A stretch of DNA of 15,568 bases from Eubacteriales Family XIII. Incertae Sedis bacterium (GCA_031269205.1 JAISZM010000025.1:1-15568), one strand, 5' to 3'; positions 1 to 7,276 are shown, counted from the stretch's first letter. Translations and numbers: made by a program. The notes: generated from the sequence alone by a model not told the origin.

Positions 1-80
1 TCCGCGCGTACAAGAAGATAGGCGGCGCCAAATACTACGGGCCATGGAGCGCCGCCAAGCTGAGCAAGAAAGTGAGGTAA
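1..80 (+). CDS. C-terminal end of a surface protein, probably fibronectin type III repeat (5' end outside window)
   Basis: Reading from base 3, 25 codons run to a TAA at 78-80. The visible peptide contains AYKKIGGAKYYGPWSAAK and ends KLSKKVR. The aromatic, Gly and Lys pattern (YKKxxGxKYYGxWS) is what I know from the last strand of fibronectin type III-like domains repeated at the ends of large secreted or cell-surface proteins of Firmicutes. Only the tail is present, so the function of the whole protein cannot be judged. A strong terminator about 80 bases downstream fits the end of a plus-strand transcript. The coding call is fairly safe because of the motif and the terminator; the domain name is less certain. 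Confidence 0.6.
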   Translation, partial: RAYKKIGGAKYYGPWSAAKLSKKVR

Positions 81-157
81 GGCCGGGCAAAAGGGAAGCG
101 GAGATCGCGGGTCAAGCCCGCCACATACAGGCGCCTTCAACAGCTATACCGGAGAAT

Positions 158-196
158 AACCCGCAACGCGTGTAGTTTCAACGCGTTGCGGGTTTT
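158..196 (+). terminator. Rho-independent terminator
   Basis: A perfect 13-bp stem pairs AACCCGCAACGCG (158-170) with CGCGTTGCGGGTT (182-194) around an 11-base loop, followed by a short T-rich tail (193-196, then cggttt). It ends the transcript of the surface protein. It also sits 60 bases past the stop of the convergent gene ending at 254, but the opposite strand lacks a good T run, so two-way use is doubtful. Confidence 0.85.
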
Positions 197-253
197 CGGT
201 TTCGCGAGAAATTGTTGAGTGATTCAGGGATTTTACACATAAAGAGAAAGCGG

Positions 254-1861
254 TTATAGACGAGGAACTGTGGCGGATTGCACATTCCAGTTGCGCCAGT
301 TCCGCTCGGAATATTCTCTCATATCGGTCGCCAGACTTTCCCGCTCGCGGAGCGCGGCGACCGCGCCTGAACGCACGGCGCGGTCAGGGGCGGTCTCCGC
401 GAGGTCTTGCAGGTACGGTACGACCGCGTCCGACAGGTAGACCAGCGTCTGCGTGTCGACCGATTTCAGTACGCCCGCCTGGTATTGTTCCACGTTGTAC
501 TTGGCTATGAGTCCGTCCGTGTTCGCGAAGAACAGGCAGAGCACGAGCGCGGCAAAGGCCAGAGCTATGGGCTTGCCCGCGTTGAAGGGGCGTAGGTGCC
601 AGACGACGACGACGGCGAACACGCAGAGCATGAGCAGCATGAACCACAGCGTGTAGACGCGGGATCGCGTCAGTCCGTACATGCCCACGTAGAGCAGCAT
701 CTTGCTCGCCGCCGTCAGTATGAGCAGTATGGTCATGGATGAAATCGCGGCGGTAAGCGCGCGCAACGATTTCGGATATTCGCCCGCCGCGCGCTTCGCG
801 AATAGGTAGACGAATACTATGAGGAAGAGGTTGATCGCGGACACGCCGCAGAGTTCGAAGAACCCTCGCCTCGCGTACTCAGCGTAGGTGTAGGCGGAAG
901 GAAGGTCGCCCGCGAAGGCCGAAAACAGATACGTCCCCATCGCGATAAAGAACAGGGCGTAAAGCGCGGTGAGTATGATGAGACAGGGCCTGATCGCGGC
1001 GAGAGGTATCTTTCGCGCGTGAGCGAGAGACTCGTCTGTTCCGGTCTTGGTCACGGAGTCCGTATATCTTCCTCGCGCGTTTCCGTAGGCGCTGCCGAAG
1101 AGGTAGCAGGCCACGGGAACGCCGACCAGGAGTTCGAGCAAATAGCGGCCTATCGTTTCGAGGTTCACCGCCTCGAAAAAACTCCCCATGACGTCCGCGA
1201 AACCCTTGTCCGCCGATATGAGCAGGGAGGTGACGCCGACTATGACGGGGATGGATACGAGCACGCCGACGAAGGCGTAGAGTCCGCGTCTGCTCCGACC
1301 TTCCCGCTTTGCGCTGTGCGCTATAGCCTTGAAGGCTCCCGGAAAATTCGCGAATGGCACGACGAATATCTGCGCGGCCGCGTCGGCCAGAAGGTAGCCC
1401 GACAGACGTTCCGTGACGCTCCGCCGGCACGTGTTCATGATCCAGACCAAGGACATCGCCAGTTCGAACAGAAGCAGCAGGAAGTAGATGTCGATGCTTT
1501 CATAGAGCGTGAACGGCAGCGCGCCCGCGAGCAGGACGACGAGCGCCGGAAGGCTGCGTCGGTTTTGCCGGAATCCGAGCGAATGCAGGTACACGCCCGT
1601 GACGACGGCGGCCACGACGAAAAACAGCGTCGTGCTGATTCCCGGGGAGTACCACCCCGGCGTCATGATCCAGTCCCAAAACAGCATTCCGAGCGCGAAG
1701 GCGAATGCGGCAAATACCATGTCCGCCTTCGCGAAGCTCCACGCGCGCCGCTCGGGATGGGCCGAGTGATACGGGTTTATCGCGCCCGGCATATTCATCG
1801 CGGGATTTGCGCCCGCCTCTCCCGCCGCGCTGAGCGCGGGATCTGTCGTCGTATCGTTCAT
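254..1861 (-). CDS. DUF4153/DUF4173 family multi-pass membrane protein
   Basis: The protein is 535 residues from this start. It has an N-terminal Ala/Gly/Asn-rich stretch, then about ten or more hydrophobic segments and a charged C-terminal tail (DMREYSERNWRNWN). The segment TYAEYARRGFFELCGVSAIN is characteristic of the DUF4173 family, which has no established biochemical role; members sit in the cytoplasmic membrane and often lie beside XRE regulators and DUF2975 genes, as here. I chose the ATG at 1861 because AGGAG lies 8 bases upstream of it. The frame also opens at an ATG at 1930 (23 residues longer, MATVKGYD...), but that codon has no Shine-Dalgarno site and follows an in-frame TAA closely. 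It is the last gene of the minus-strand operon that begins at 2660. The family assignment is confident; the function is unknown. Confidence 0.85.
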   Translation of the reverse strand: MNDTTTDPALSAAGEAGANPAMNMPGAINPYHSAHPERRAWSFAKADMVFAAFAFALGMLFWDWIMTPGWYSPGISTTLFFVVAAVVTGVYLHSLGFRQNRRSLPALVVLLAGALPFTLYESIDIYFLLLLFELAMSLVWIMNTCRRSVTERLSGYLLADAAAQIFVVPFANFPGAFKAIAHSAKREGRSRRGLYAFVGVLVSIPVIVGVTSLLISADKGFADVMGSFFEAVNLETIGRYLLELLVGVPVACYLFGSAYGNARGRYTDSVTKTGTDESLAHARKIPLAAIRPCLIILTALYALFFIAMGTYLFSAFAGDLPSAYTYAEYARRGFFELCGVSAINLFLIVFVYLFAKRAAGEYPKSLRALTAAISSMTILLILTAASKMLLYVGMYGLTRSRVYTLWFMLLMLCVFAVVVVWHLRPFNAGKPIALAFAALVLCLFFANTDGLIAKYNVEQYQAGVLKSVDTQTLVYLSDAVVPYLQDLAETAPDRAVRSGAVAALRERESLATDMREYSERNWRNWNVQSATVPRL

Positions 1862-1869
1862 GTCTCTTT

Positions 1870-1874
1870 CTCCT
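1870..1874 (-). promoter_or_regulatory. Ribosome binding site that decides the DUF4173 start
   Basis: On the minus strand AGGAG (CTCCT on the plus strand) sits 8 bases before the ATG at 1861, the best-placed Shine-Dalgarno in this gene. The upstream ATG at 1930 has none. This favours the 535-residue form over the 558-residue form. Confidence 0.6.
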
Positions 1875-1977
1875 AACGTTTGCGCCGCGCCGTCTGCGTG
1901 GTTCTGATCGTATCCTTTAACAGTAGCCATATTATTTTATGTAATAACAATGTCGCGGGTCATTTCTCCTCGTGGCT

Positions 1978-2196
1978 CTATTCCTCTTGCCGGTCATTCT
2001 CATAGGAAAGTATGTCGCCCGGCTGGCAGTCGAGTTCACGGCAGATCGCTTCGAGCGTCGAGAAGCGTATCGCCTTCGCCTTGTTGTTCTTCAGTATCGA
2101 GAGGTTGGCGGGGGTGATGCCGATCCGCTCGGCCAAGCCGCCCGCGGATACCTTGCGCCTCGCCATCATCACGTCGATGTTTACGGTGATTCCCAT
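1978..2196 (-). CDS. Small XRE/Cro-type helix-turn-helix regulator (YozG-like)
   Basis: The protein is 72 residues starting MGITVNIDVMMARRKVS. It is essentially one helix-turn-helix: LAERIGITPANLSILKNNKA (about 21-40) is the two-helix DNA-binding unit, and FSTLEAICRELDCQPGDIL (about 45-63) is the usual C-terminal helix of this subfamily. The ATG at 2196 is preceded by GAGGG at a suitable distance. It lies 8 bases after the DUF2975 stop, the standard arrangement for this regulator and membrane-protein pair in Firmicutes. It probably binds DNA as a dimer and may control its own operon, the promoter of which lies at 2689-2717. The ligand or signal is unknown. The family call is confident. Confidence 0.92.
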   Translation of the reverse strand: MGITVNIDVMMARRKVSAGGLAERIGITPANLSILKNNKAKAIRFSTLEAICRELDCQPGDILSYENDRQEE

Positions 2197-2204
2197 AGTG
2201 CCCT

Positions 2205-2660
2205 CTATATCGTGTAGTCGTTCTCGGCCTTGATTTCGACGCCGGACTCGAGAACGTTCTTGATAACGCGAATGATGAGCCCCGCGAAGGCCGCGGCCGC
2301 CGCAATGAGCGCCAGTGCGAGGCTGCCGCTCGCGCCGACGACGAACACGACCGCCGCCGCGAAGCAGCACCATGAGATGACGCGCAGGTAACGCACATTG
2401 CGGCGGACAAACACCTCGCCCGAGCGTATCGCCACGAGCAGGGCGTTCGCGTGAAACAGGGCGATGAAGACAGGCGCGCAGACGGCGTAATAGACGGGCA
2501 TGAGTTTGGCCACTACGGCGTCCTGTATGCGAAAGGCGGACTCGGAGAAGAATCCGCTGTCGACGAGATACGGCAAAAGAACCGCCACCGCCACCGCTAA
2601 TACGATGACTATTCGAGTGCACACTATCGAAAGTATCACCGACCGTTTGTAATCCCACAT
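2205..2660 (-). CDS. DUF2975 family four-helix membrane protein
   Basis: The protein is 151 residues with four predicted membrane segments at about 10-30, 52-76, 93-111 and 113-131. The family signature is clear: GEVFVRRNVRYLRVISWCC (81-99) corresponds to the usual G-x-x-F-V-x-x-N-V-x-x-L-R-x-I-S-W-C, and the tail ends ENDYTI, close to the usual END-hydrophobic-TI ending. The start at 2660 (MWDYKRS) has AGGAGG 10 bases upstream; the frame extends 40 codons further, but that extension crosses the promoter and is not translated in my reading. The biochemical role of DUF2975 is unknown. It is paired with a small XRE regulator, which suggests it modulates or senses for that regulator at the membrane; this is inference. 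Confidence 0.9.
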   Translation of the reverse strand: MWDYKRSVILSIVCTRIVIVLAVAVAVLLPYLVDSGFFSESAFRIQDAVVAKLMPVYYAVCAPVFIALFHANALLVAIRSGEVFVRRNVRYLRVISWCCFAAAVVFVVGASGSLALALIAAAAAFAGLIIRVIKNVLESGVEIKAENDYTI

Positions 2661-2688
2661 AGACTCTATACCTCCTCGTATCAAGGGG

Positions 2689-2717
2689 AGCATATCATTC
2701 ACCGGCCCGTTTGTCAA
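2689..2717 (-). promoter_or_regulatory. SigA-type promoter of the DUF2975-XRE-DUF4173 operon
   Basis: On the minus strand TTGACA (2717-2712) is followed after exactly 17 bases by TATGCT (2694-2689), with TGA just before the -10 making an extended -10. Transcription should begin near 2682, giving a leader of about 22 bases that contains AGGAGG before the ATG at 2660. It is one of the most convincing promoters in the window. Confidence 0.8.
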
Positions 2718-2724
2718 CAAAATT

Positions 2725-2755
2725 ATATCGAAAAACAATAAATTATTATCGATAT
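2725..2755. repeat. Inverted repeat between two divergent operons, possible operator
   Basis: ATATCGA (2725-2731) and TCGATAT (2749-2755) form 7-bp inverted arms separated by 17 AT-rich bases. The site lies just upstream of the -35 of the minus-strand operon and about 40 bases upstream of the sigma-factor promoter. A dimeric regulator such as the XRE protein encoded at 1978-2196 could bind here, but nothing in the sequence proves that. Confidence 0.35.
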
Positions 2756-2792
2756 TCAGGCGTGTGCCTCTGCCCTGCACCCGTTTTTTTGT

Positions 2793-2820
2793 TTGGCGCC
2801 TCTTATAGATATGTTATACT
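2793..2820 (+). promoter_or_regulatory. Extended -10 promoter for the sigma-factor operon
   Basis: TGTTATACT (2812-2820) is a TGn extended -10 with TATACT. A TTGGCG at 2793-2798, 16 bases upstream, is a fair -35. The expected first base of the transcript, about 7 bases after the -10, falls at 2826-2828, on the ATG of the sigma gene, so the mRNA may be leaderless. No Shine-Dalgarno is present between the -10 and the ATG. Confidence 0.6.
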
Positions 2821-2826
2821 GCGTGT

Positions 2827-3354
2827 ATGGAAGCCAAAAGAGAATTGTTTGAGGAACTTTACAGCGAATACGGCGTCGGGGTCAAGAGATTCATCTTCAC
2901 TCAGGCGAGGCGCGATGCGGACGCGACAGACGACATCTTTCAGAATACGTGGGAGAACGTCTTTCGGTATCTTCATACGCTTCGCGAGAGAGGCACCGCT
3001 AAGTCGTGGCTGTACAGCATCGCGAAGAACGAGGCGACGAGGTACTACAGCCACAGGGACAAACGCGCGCCGAAGGAGTTTGCGAGCATCGACGCCGAGG
3101 AGGCGCCCGATCTCATAGACGAGGGCGCGGATACGTTTCCCGATGCGCTGGCCGACGCGGACCGCCTCGCGGGGTTGCTCGGCAGACTGACGGAACCGGA
3201 GCAACAACTCATGCTCCTACGTTACAGTTACGACATGAGTCTCGCAGAGATCGCCGGGCTTGTGGGCGTCAACTACAACACGGTCAAGTCGGTGACGCGC
3301 CGCGCGACCATCAAACTCAGAAAATTTGCGGAGGCTTTTGGGGACACGGAATAA
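2827..3354 (+). CDS. ECF-family RNA polymerase sigma factor
   Basis: The 175-residue protein has the two ECF domains and nothing else. Region 2 spans about 6-76: DATDDIFQNTWENVFRYL is the conserved core-binding and -10-recognition helix, and AKSWLYSIAKNEATRYY follows. Region 4 spans about 118-167, with LTEPEQQLMLLRYSYDMSLA and the helix-turn-helix EIAGLVGVNYNTVKSVTRRA for -35 recognition. The start at 2827 is the only usable one, since an in-frame TAG at 2806-2808 blocks extension, yet it has no Shine-Dalgarno site. The next gene begins 27 bases after the stop and encodes a one-pass membrane protein, the usual position of an anti-sigma partner. The C-terminal residues AEAFGDTE lie inside a tandem duplication (3328-3380). 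The sigma call is firm; the target genes are unknown. Confidence 0.95.
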   Translation: MEAKRELFEELYSEYGVGVKRFIFTQARRDADATDDIFQNTWENVFRYLHTLRERGTAKSWLYSIAKNEATRYYSHRDKRAPKEFASIDAEEAPDLIDEGADTFPDALADADRLAGLLGRLTEPEQQLMLLRYSYDMSLAEIAGLVGVNYNTVKSVTRRATIKLRKFAEAFGDTE

Positions 3355-3380
3355 GCGGAGGCTTTTGGGGATAGGGATAA
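3328..3380 (+). repeat. Tandem duplication across the sigma stop codon
   Basis: Copy 1 (3328-3354) and copy 2 (3355-3380) share an identical 17-mer, GCGGAGGCTTTTGGGGA, then diverge slightly with one single-base indel (CACGGAATAA against TAGGGATAA). Copy 1 encodes the last eight residues and the TAA of the sigma factor. Copy 2 fills the gap before the ATG at 3382 and supplies the purine-rich GGGGATAGGG that may act as its ribosome binding site. The period is 27 bases, so both flanking genes are in one frame. Confidence 0.85.
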
Positions 3381-3381
3381 G

Positions 3382-6138
3382 ATGAAGGACGAGAAGTACA
3401 TCAAGAACATAAACGGCGCGTACGGCTTCGATGATAAATTGGCTGCCGCGATGAAGAAGCTCGTTGAGGAGGAATCGCCGGCGTCGGATTTTTTCCGGGA
3501 TTTTGACGCGAGCGTACCACCGGCGTCGGAGCTGTTCGACGCGTTCGGAAACGCGCCCGGGCGGGGCGGAAGCGACGCGGTAGAAGAAAACGCCGATAGA
3601 GAGAACGATAAGCGCGGTGAGAGTGCGCGCGGCGCGGCCGATACGGTCGACGACGCGGAGCGCCGACATCTGCGCCGCTCGAAAAGAATCAGATGGACCG
3701 TTTACTCGTCGCTCGCGGCGGTCGTCGCGATAGTGGTGCTTGTCGCGACGGTGTACACGCCCGGAGCGTTCGTGGGTTCGCCGGGTGGGGTCGAGATACA
3801 GGAAATGGTGGCGGAGGACTCCGCTGCGGGCGCGCACGCGGCTGCGGAAGAGGGCGTGACCGAGGTCGCGTCCGCGGAACTGCCTGTCCCGCAGGCGGAA
3901 TACGAGGACATATACAACGCCTTGTCCGAAAACGAAGACTTCGGACTTGAGGATATGATAACGTACGCCAAGAAAAACAAAGAGGGAACGCGTGTCGGAG
4001 ATTTGGCGCGTGACGGAGGAGGCGTGGAAACCTACACGGATTCCCCTGTGACGGACGACGCGGCGCCGGCTGACACGGGCGGCGCGGAACCCGCTGAGGC
4101 TCCGGCTGACACGGGCGGCGCGGAACCCGCTGAGGCGCCGGCTGACACGGGCGGCGCGGACGCCGTGGAAGAACAGGAACAGTATACTGAAGCCGAGGAA
4201 AACGCGGAGTCACCCGGGCTCCCCGCGGACGTGGGCGACAGCGAAACAGCACCCGAATACTCCGATACGAACGTGCAGACCGAAGGCGTGCAGGAGGCCG
4301 ACATCGTCAAGACCGACGGCACGTATATCTACACCGTGAACGACCAAAACGTCTGTATCACAGAGGCGAAGGACGGACACCCCGAGGTCCTGTCGGAGAT
4401 ACCGCAGCCAACGGGCAAGGGACAGGTCTACTTCGAGATGTACATAGACGGCGACACGCTCACGCTCGTGAGACAGGGTTATAATCTTCCGAAGAGCAAG
4501 GACGGCAAGAAGATCAAACCCACAGAGGACGGAGTCATAGACTACCCCGGCGACCATTACATGATCGACACGTCCGTCGACATATACGACGTGAGCGACC
4601 GGGAGAGTCCTCGCAAGATAGGTTCGCTGAGCCAGAGCGGCTACTACACGGACAGCCGCGTGATCGGCGACAAGCTCTACCTTATATCGACCTACAACGA
4701 GTTCGACTACGCCGTGATGGATCGCAAGGACCCGCGCACCTACGTGCCGCTTTTCGCCGAGGGCGTGTCCCAGCTGACGGCAGAACCGAGCGACATCTGC
4801 CTGCCGCCGCGGATCGAGTTCATGAGTTACACGGTCGTGAGCGGCGTGGACATCTCGGCGGCGAAGTTCGTCTCCCGCGAGTCGCTGCTCGGTGAGAATT
4901 ACACGGTCTACGCTTCGCAGGCCAATCTGTATCTGTCGGCGATGAAGTACAACTATGAAGAGACGAGGGAGCGTGGCTTCACGGTGAGGGTGAATGGCGA
5001 CTACACGAGCGTCACGCGGCTGTCTCTGAAGGATGGAGAGGTCAAGGTTGAGGCTTCGTCCGAAGTGCCGGGAACCGTGGACGACCGATTCTCCCTCGAC
5101 GAATACAAGGGGGCGCTGCGCATCGTGACGACGAACAGAAACAGCGTATACGCCGAGAGCGCTTACCGTGCCGGCTACGGCATGGGTCAATGGGGGACGA
5201 CGTACTCCGAGGAGTATTACGACGATGAAGGCGTATCCGAAGGCGCGTCAGGCAGCGATAACGGCACAGAGGATGTTACTGAAAAGATAAAGGCGATCGA
5301 GGACAAATACGGCAAACTCGAGTGGGACGGCACCTCTTACGGGTATCGGGAAGAGCAGTCAACGGGGCTGTACGTTCTCGACATGGGTCTGAATATCCTC
5401 GGCAAGGTCGACAACCTCGCGCCCGACGAGCAGGTGTATTCGTGCCGCTATCTGGGCGACGTCGCTTACTTCGTGACCTTCCGCAACACGGATCCGCTGT
5501 TCAGCGTGAACCTGAGCGACCCGAAGCGGCCTAAGGTCATGGGGAAGCTGAAGATACCCGGATTCTCCGAGTATCTGCACCCCTACGCGGACGGTATGCT
5601 GTTCGGCCTCGGCTCCGACGCCGATGCGACGACGGGAGATGTCGGCGCCCTGAAAGTCTCGATGTTCGACAACAGCGATCCCTACGATGTGAAGGAGAAG
5701 GACAAACTCATCATCGACGGATTCTCCTATACGTACGCGGCGGACAACCCGAAGGCCGTACTCGTCGATGCGCGCAAGAGCATCATCGCATTCCCCGCGG
5801 ACGGGAGCTACGTCATTCTCTACTACGAGAAGGGCGAGGGGTTTGAGCGCGTGATGGACGTCAACCTGAATCCCGTCGGTTATGACGACATGTGGTACTG
5901 GTACGGCGGTCTGCGCGGGATATTCATCGGCGACGTGTTCTACGTGACCGCGCCCGACTCCATCCACGCCTACGATATGGGCGACGACTTCAAGGCCATA
6001 GACAGCGTGTCGCTCGGCAGCGGCGCGAAGTACGTGGACAAGGATTCGTTTCGCCTGCCGCCCGGTTACGACTACGGCGACGTAGGCGGGGGCATTCCGA
6101 TAGAAGCTTATCGTGGGTGGAGCGTGAACGAAGAATGA
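3382..6138 (+). CDS. Membrane-anchored beta-propeller protein, putative partner of the ECF sigma factor
   Basis: The protein has 918 residues. Residues 1-103 are hydrophilic and probably cytoplasmic; about 105-127 (TVYSSLAAVVAIVVLVATVY) is the single membrane segment; about 130-300 is an acidic, Ala/Pro/Glu-rich linker with a 12-residue repeat at 228-263; from about 303 to the end is the propeller domain. The sequence GVQEADIVKTDGTYIYTV near 302-319 is the signature opening of the Beta_propel family (PF09826, COG4880), distantly related to WD-40 repeats. The positive residues before the membrane segment (RRSKRIR) put the N-terminus inside and the propeller outside. That topology and the gene order suggest an anti-sigma role, but the N-terminal tail lacks cysteines and so has no zinc anti-sigma HxxxCxxC motif. 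The stop overlaps the MoxR start. The family call is firm; the anti-sigma role is inference. Confidence 0.88.
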   Translation: MKDEKYIKNINGAYGFDDKLAAAMKKLVEEESPASDFFRDFDASVPPASELFDAFGNAPGRGGSDAVEENADRENDKRGESARGAADTVDDAERRHLRRSKRIRWTVYSSLAAVVAIVVLVATVYTPGAFVGSPGGVEIQEMVAEDSAAGAHAAAEEGVTEVASAELPVPQAEYEDIYNALSENEDFGLEDMITYAKKNKEGTRVGDLARDGGGVETYTDSPVTDDAAPADTGGAEPAEAPADTGGAEPAEAPADTGGADAVEEQEQYTEAEENAESPGLPADVGDSETAPEYSDTNVQTEGVQEADIVKTDGTYIYTVNDQNVCITEAKDGHPEVLSEIPQPTGKGQVYFEMYIDGDTLTLVRQGYNLPKSKDGKKIKPTEDGVIDYPGDHYMIDTSVDIYDVSDRESPRKIGSLSQSGYYTDSRVIGDKLYLISTYNEFDYAVMDRKDPRTYVPLFAEGVSQLTAEPSDICLPPRIEFMSYTVVSGVDISAAKFVSRESLLGENYTVYASQANLYLSAMKYNYEETRERGFTVRVNGDYTSVTRLSLKDGEVKVEASSEVPGTVDDRFSLDEYKGALRIVTTNRNSVYAESAYRAGYGMGQWGTTYSEEYYDDEGVSEGASGSDNGTEDVTEKIKAIEDKYGKLEWDGTSYGYREEQSTGLYVLDMGLNILGKVDNLAPDEQVYSCRYLGDVAYFVTFRNTDPLFSVNLSDPKRPKVMGKLKIPGFSEYLHPYADGMLFGLGSDADATTGDVGALKVSMFDNSDPYDVKEKDKLIIDGFSYTYAADNPKAVLVDARKSIIAFPADGSYVILYYEKGEGFERVMDVNLNPVGYDDMWYWYGGLRGIFIGDVFYVTAPDSIHAYDMGDDFKAIDSVSLGSGAKYVDKDSFRLPPGYDYGDVGGGIPIEAYRGWSVNEE
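4063..4170 (+). repeat. Three tandem 36-bp units in the propeller-protein linker
   Basis: Units at 4063-4098, 4099-4134 and 4135-4170 encode APADTGGAEPAE twice and a diverged third copy ending DAVEE. The first two differ by one silent base, so the expansion is recent or still homogenised. It falls in the extracellular stalk between membrane segment and propeller, where length changes would be tolerated. Confidence 0.9.
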
Positions 6139-7154
6139 GCGAGGTAGTGTCAAATATGCCTATGCAGGAGCAAAGGTCAGAAGAACTGCGCCGAAAAGCG
6201 ATCTCCGTCGTCAATGAAGTCAGAAAGGTCATCATAGGCAAGGACGAGATCATCGTCAAAGTGTTGCTCGCCATGCTGTCGAGAGGGCATATTCTGCTTG
6301 AGGACATCCCGGGCGTGGGCAAGACGACTATGGCGGTCGCGCTTGCGTCCGCCATGAACCTGCGCTATAACCGTATACAGTTCACGCCGGAGATCATGCC
6401 CGCCGATGTCGTGGGCTACTCCGCTTTTGACGCTCAATCGGGCGTCCTCACCTTCAGACCGGGAGCGGCCCTCTGCAATCTGCTTCTCGTGGATGAGATC
6501 AACCGCGCGAGTTCGAAAACGCAGAGCGCGCTTTTGGAAGCGATGGAGGAGAACGCGGTGACGGTGGACGGCGTCACACACAGAATAGAGCCGCCGTACA
6601 CGGTCGTCGCGACGCAGAACCCCGTGGGTTCGGCGGGAACACAGCTGCTGCCCGAATCGCAGATGGACAGGTTCATGGTTCGCCTCTCGCTGGGATATCC
6701 GTCCGTGGACGACGAGGTTTCAATACTGAGGCGCAGGCGAGGCGAGAATCCCCTTCTTGAAGTGGCCCGCGCGGCGAGCGCCGCCGATATCGTAGAGATG
6801 CAGAGGCAGGCGGACGAGGTCTACGTCGACGAGGACATCTATCGGTATATAGCGCAGATTGTGGCCGCGACGCGTGAAAATCCCCTGCTCCGCGTGGGCG
6901 CGAGTCCCCGCGCCTCTATCGCCCTCCTCTGCATGAGCAGGTCGTCCGCCTGGCTCTCGGGAAGGGACTATGTTATCCCGCAGGATATCGACAAGGTCAT
7001 ATTCGACGTACTCGAGCACCGTGTTTCGGCGGATTCGCGGGCGGCGGTGAACGACGAGATGGTTCGCGATGTTATCACCGATATCGTGAAGAAAACCCTC
7101 CGTCCGCAGATAGTCAGGCAGCGGGGCGCGGCTGGCCGCAGGGACGCCGGATGA
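6135..7154 (+). CDS. MoxR-family AAA+ ATPase
   Basis: The protein has 339 residues from the ATG that overlaps the previous stop as ATGA. Walker A is GVGKTT (60-65), Walker B is LLLVDEINR (116-124, D120/E121), sensor 1 is N162 in ATQNPVGSAGT, MDRF (178-181) holds the expected arginine, and GASPRAS is the sensor 2 region. These are the hallmarks of MoxR proteins (AAA_3 plus lid domain), cytoplasmic chaperone-like ATPases that act with DUF58/VWA proteins in assembling or activating proteins at the membrane. A later ATG eight codons in (MPMQEQ), with GAGG upstream, is an alternative start. The next two large genes, DUF58 and transglutaminase, are the usual MoxR partners. The family call is very secure; the substrate is unknown. 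Confidence 0.95.
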   Translation: MSEVVSNMPMQEQRSEELRRKAISVVNEVRKVIIGKDEIIVKVLLAMLSRGHILLEDIPGVGKTTMAVALASAMNLRYNRIQFTPEIMPADVVGYSAFDAQSGVLTFRPGAALCNLLLVDEINRASSKTQSALLEAMEENAVTVDGVTHRIEPPYTVVATQNPVGSAGTQLLPESQMDRFMVRLSLGYPSVDDEVSILRRRRGENPLLEVARAASAADIVEMQRQADEVYVDEDIYRYIAQIVAATRENPLLRVGASPRASIALLCMSRSSAWLSGRDYVIPQDIDKVIFDVLEHRVSADSRAAVNDEMVRDVITDIVKKTLRPQIVRQRGAAGRRDAG

Positions 7155-7276
7155 CGGCTTCCAGAGATGAGGGAAGGAGAAGTCGCCGTCCGCACGGGAA
7201 GCCTGCCGCCCGGAGGCTGCCCGCCGTCGCGCGTCGCCGCGGAAATCACCGTTCGCGTGGGAGGCATGTCTCGTGA
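7151..7276 (+). CDS. Possible 41-residue basic peptide between MoxR and DUF58 (doubtful)
   Basis: An ATG at 7151 overlaps the MoxR stop (ATGA) and the frame closes with a TGA at 7274-7276 that overlaps the GTG start of the DUF58 gene (GTGA). The product would be 41 residues with roughly a third arginine (MTASRDEGRRSRRP..., ending RSRGRHVS) and no recognisable domain. It may be a translated coupling frame that carries ribosomes from MoxR to DUF58 rather than a functional peptide. Against it, the stretch is GC-rich, where stop-free frames of this length are common, and the arginine load is typical of a non-coding frame. Confidence 0.3.
   Translation: MTASRDEGRRSRRPHGKPAARRLPAVARRRGNHRSRGRHVS

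Noticed and set aside
1019..1876. Long plus-strand open frame opposite the DUF4173 gene
   Set aside because: It is the antisense of a clear membrane-protein gene, rich in Arg/Glu/His with no domain; typical of a GC-rich shadow frame. The same holds for the long antisense frames at 4210-5190, 5359-6153, 7246-8154 and 13429-14277.
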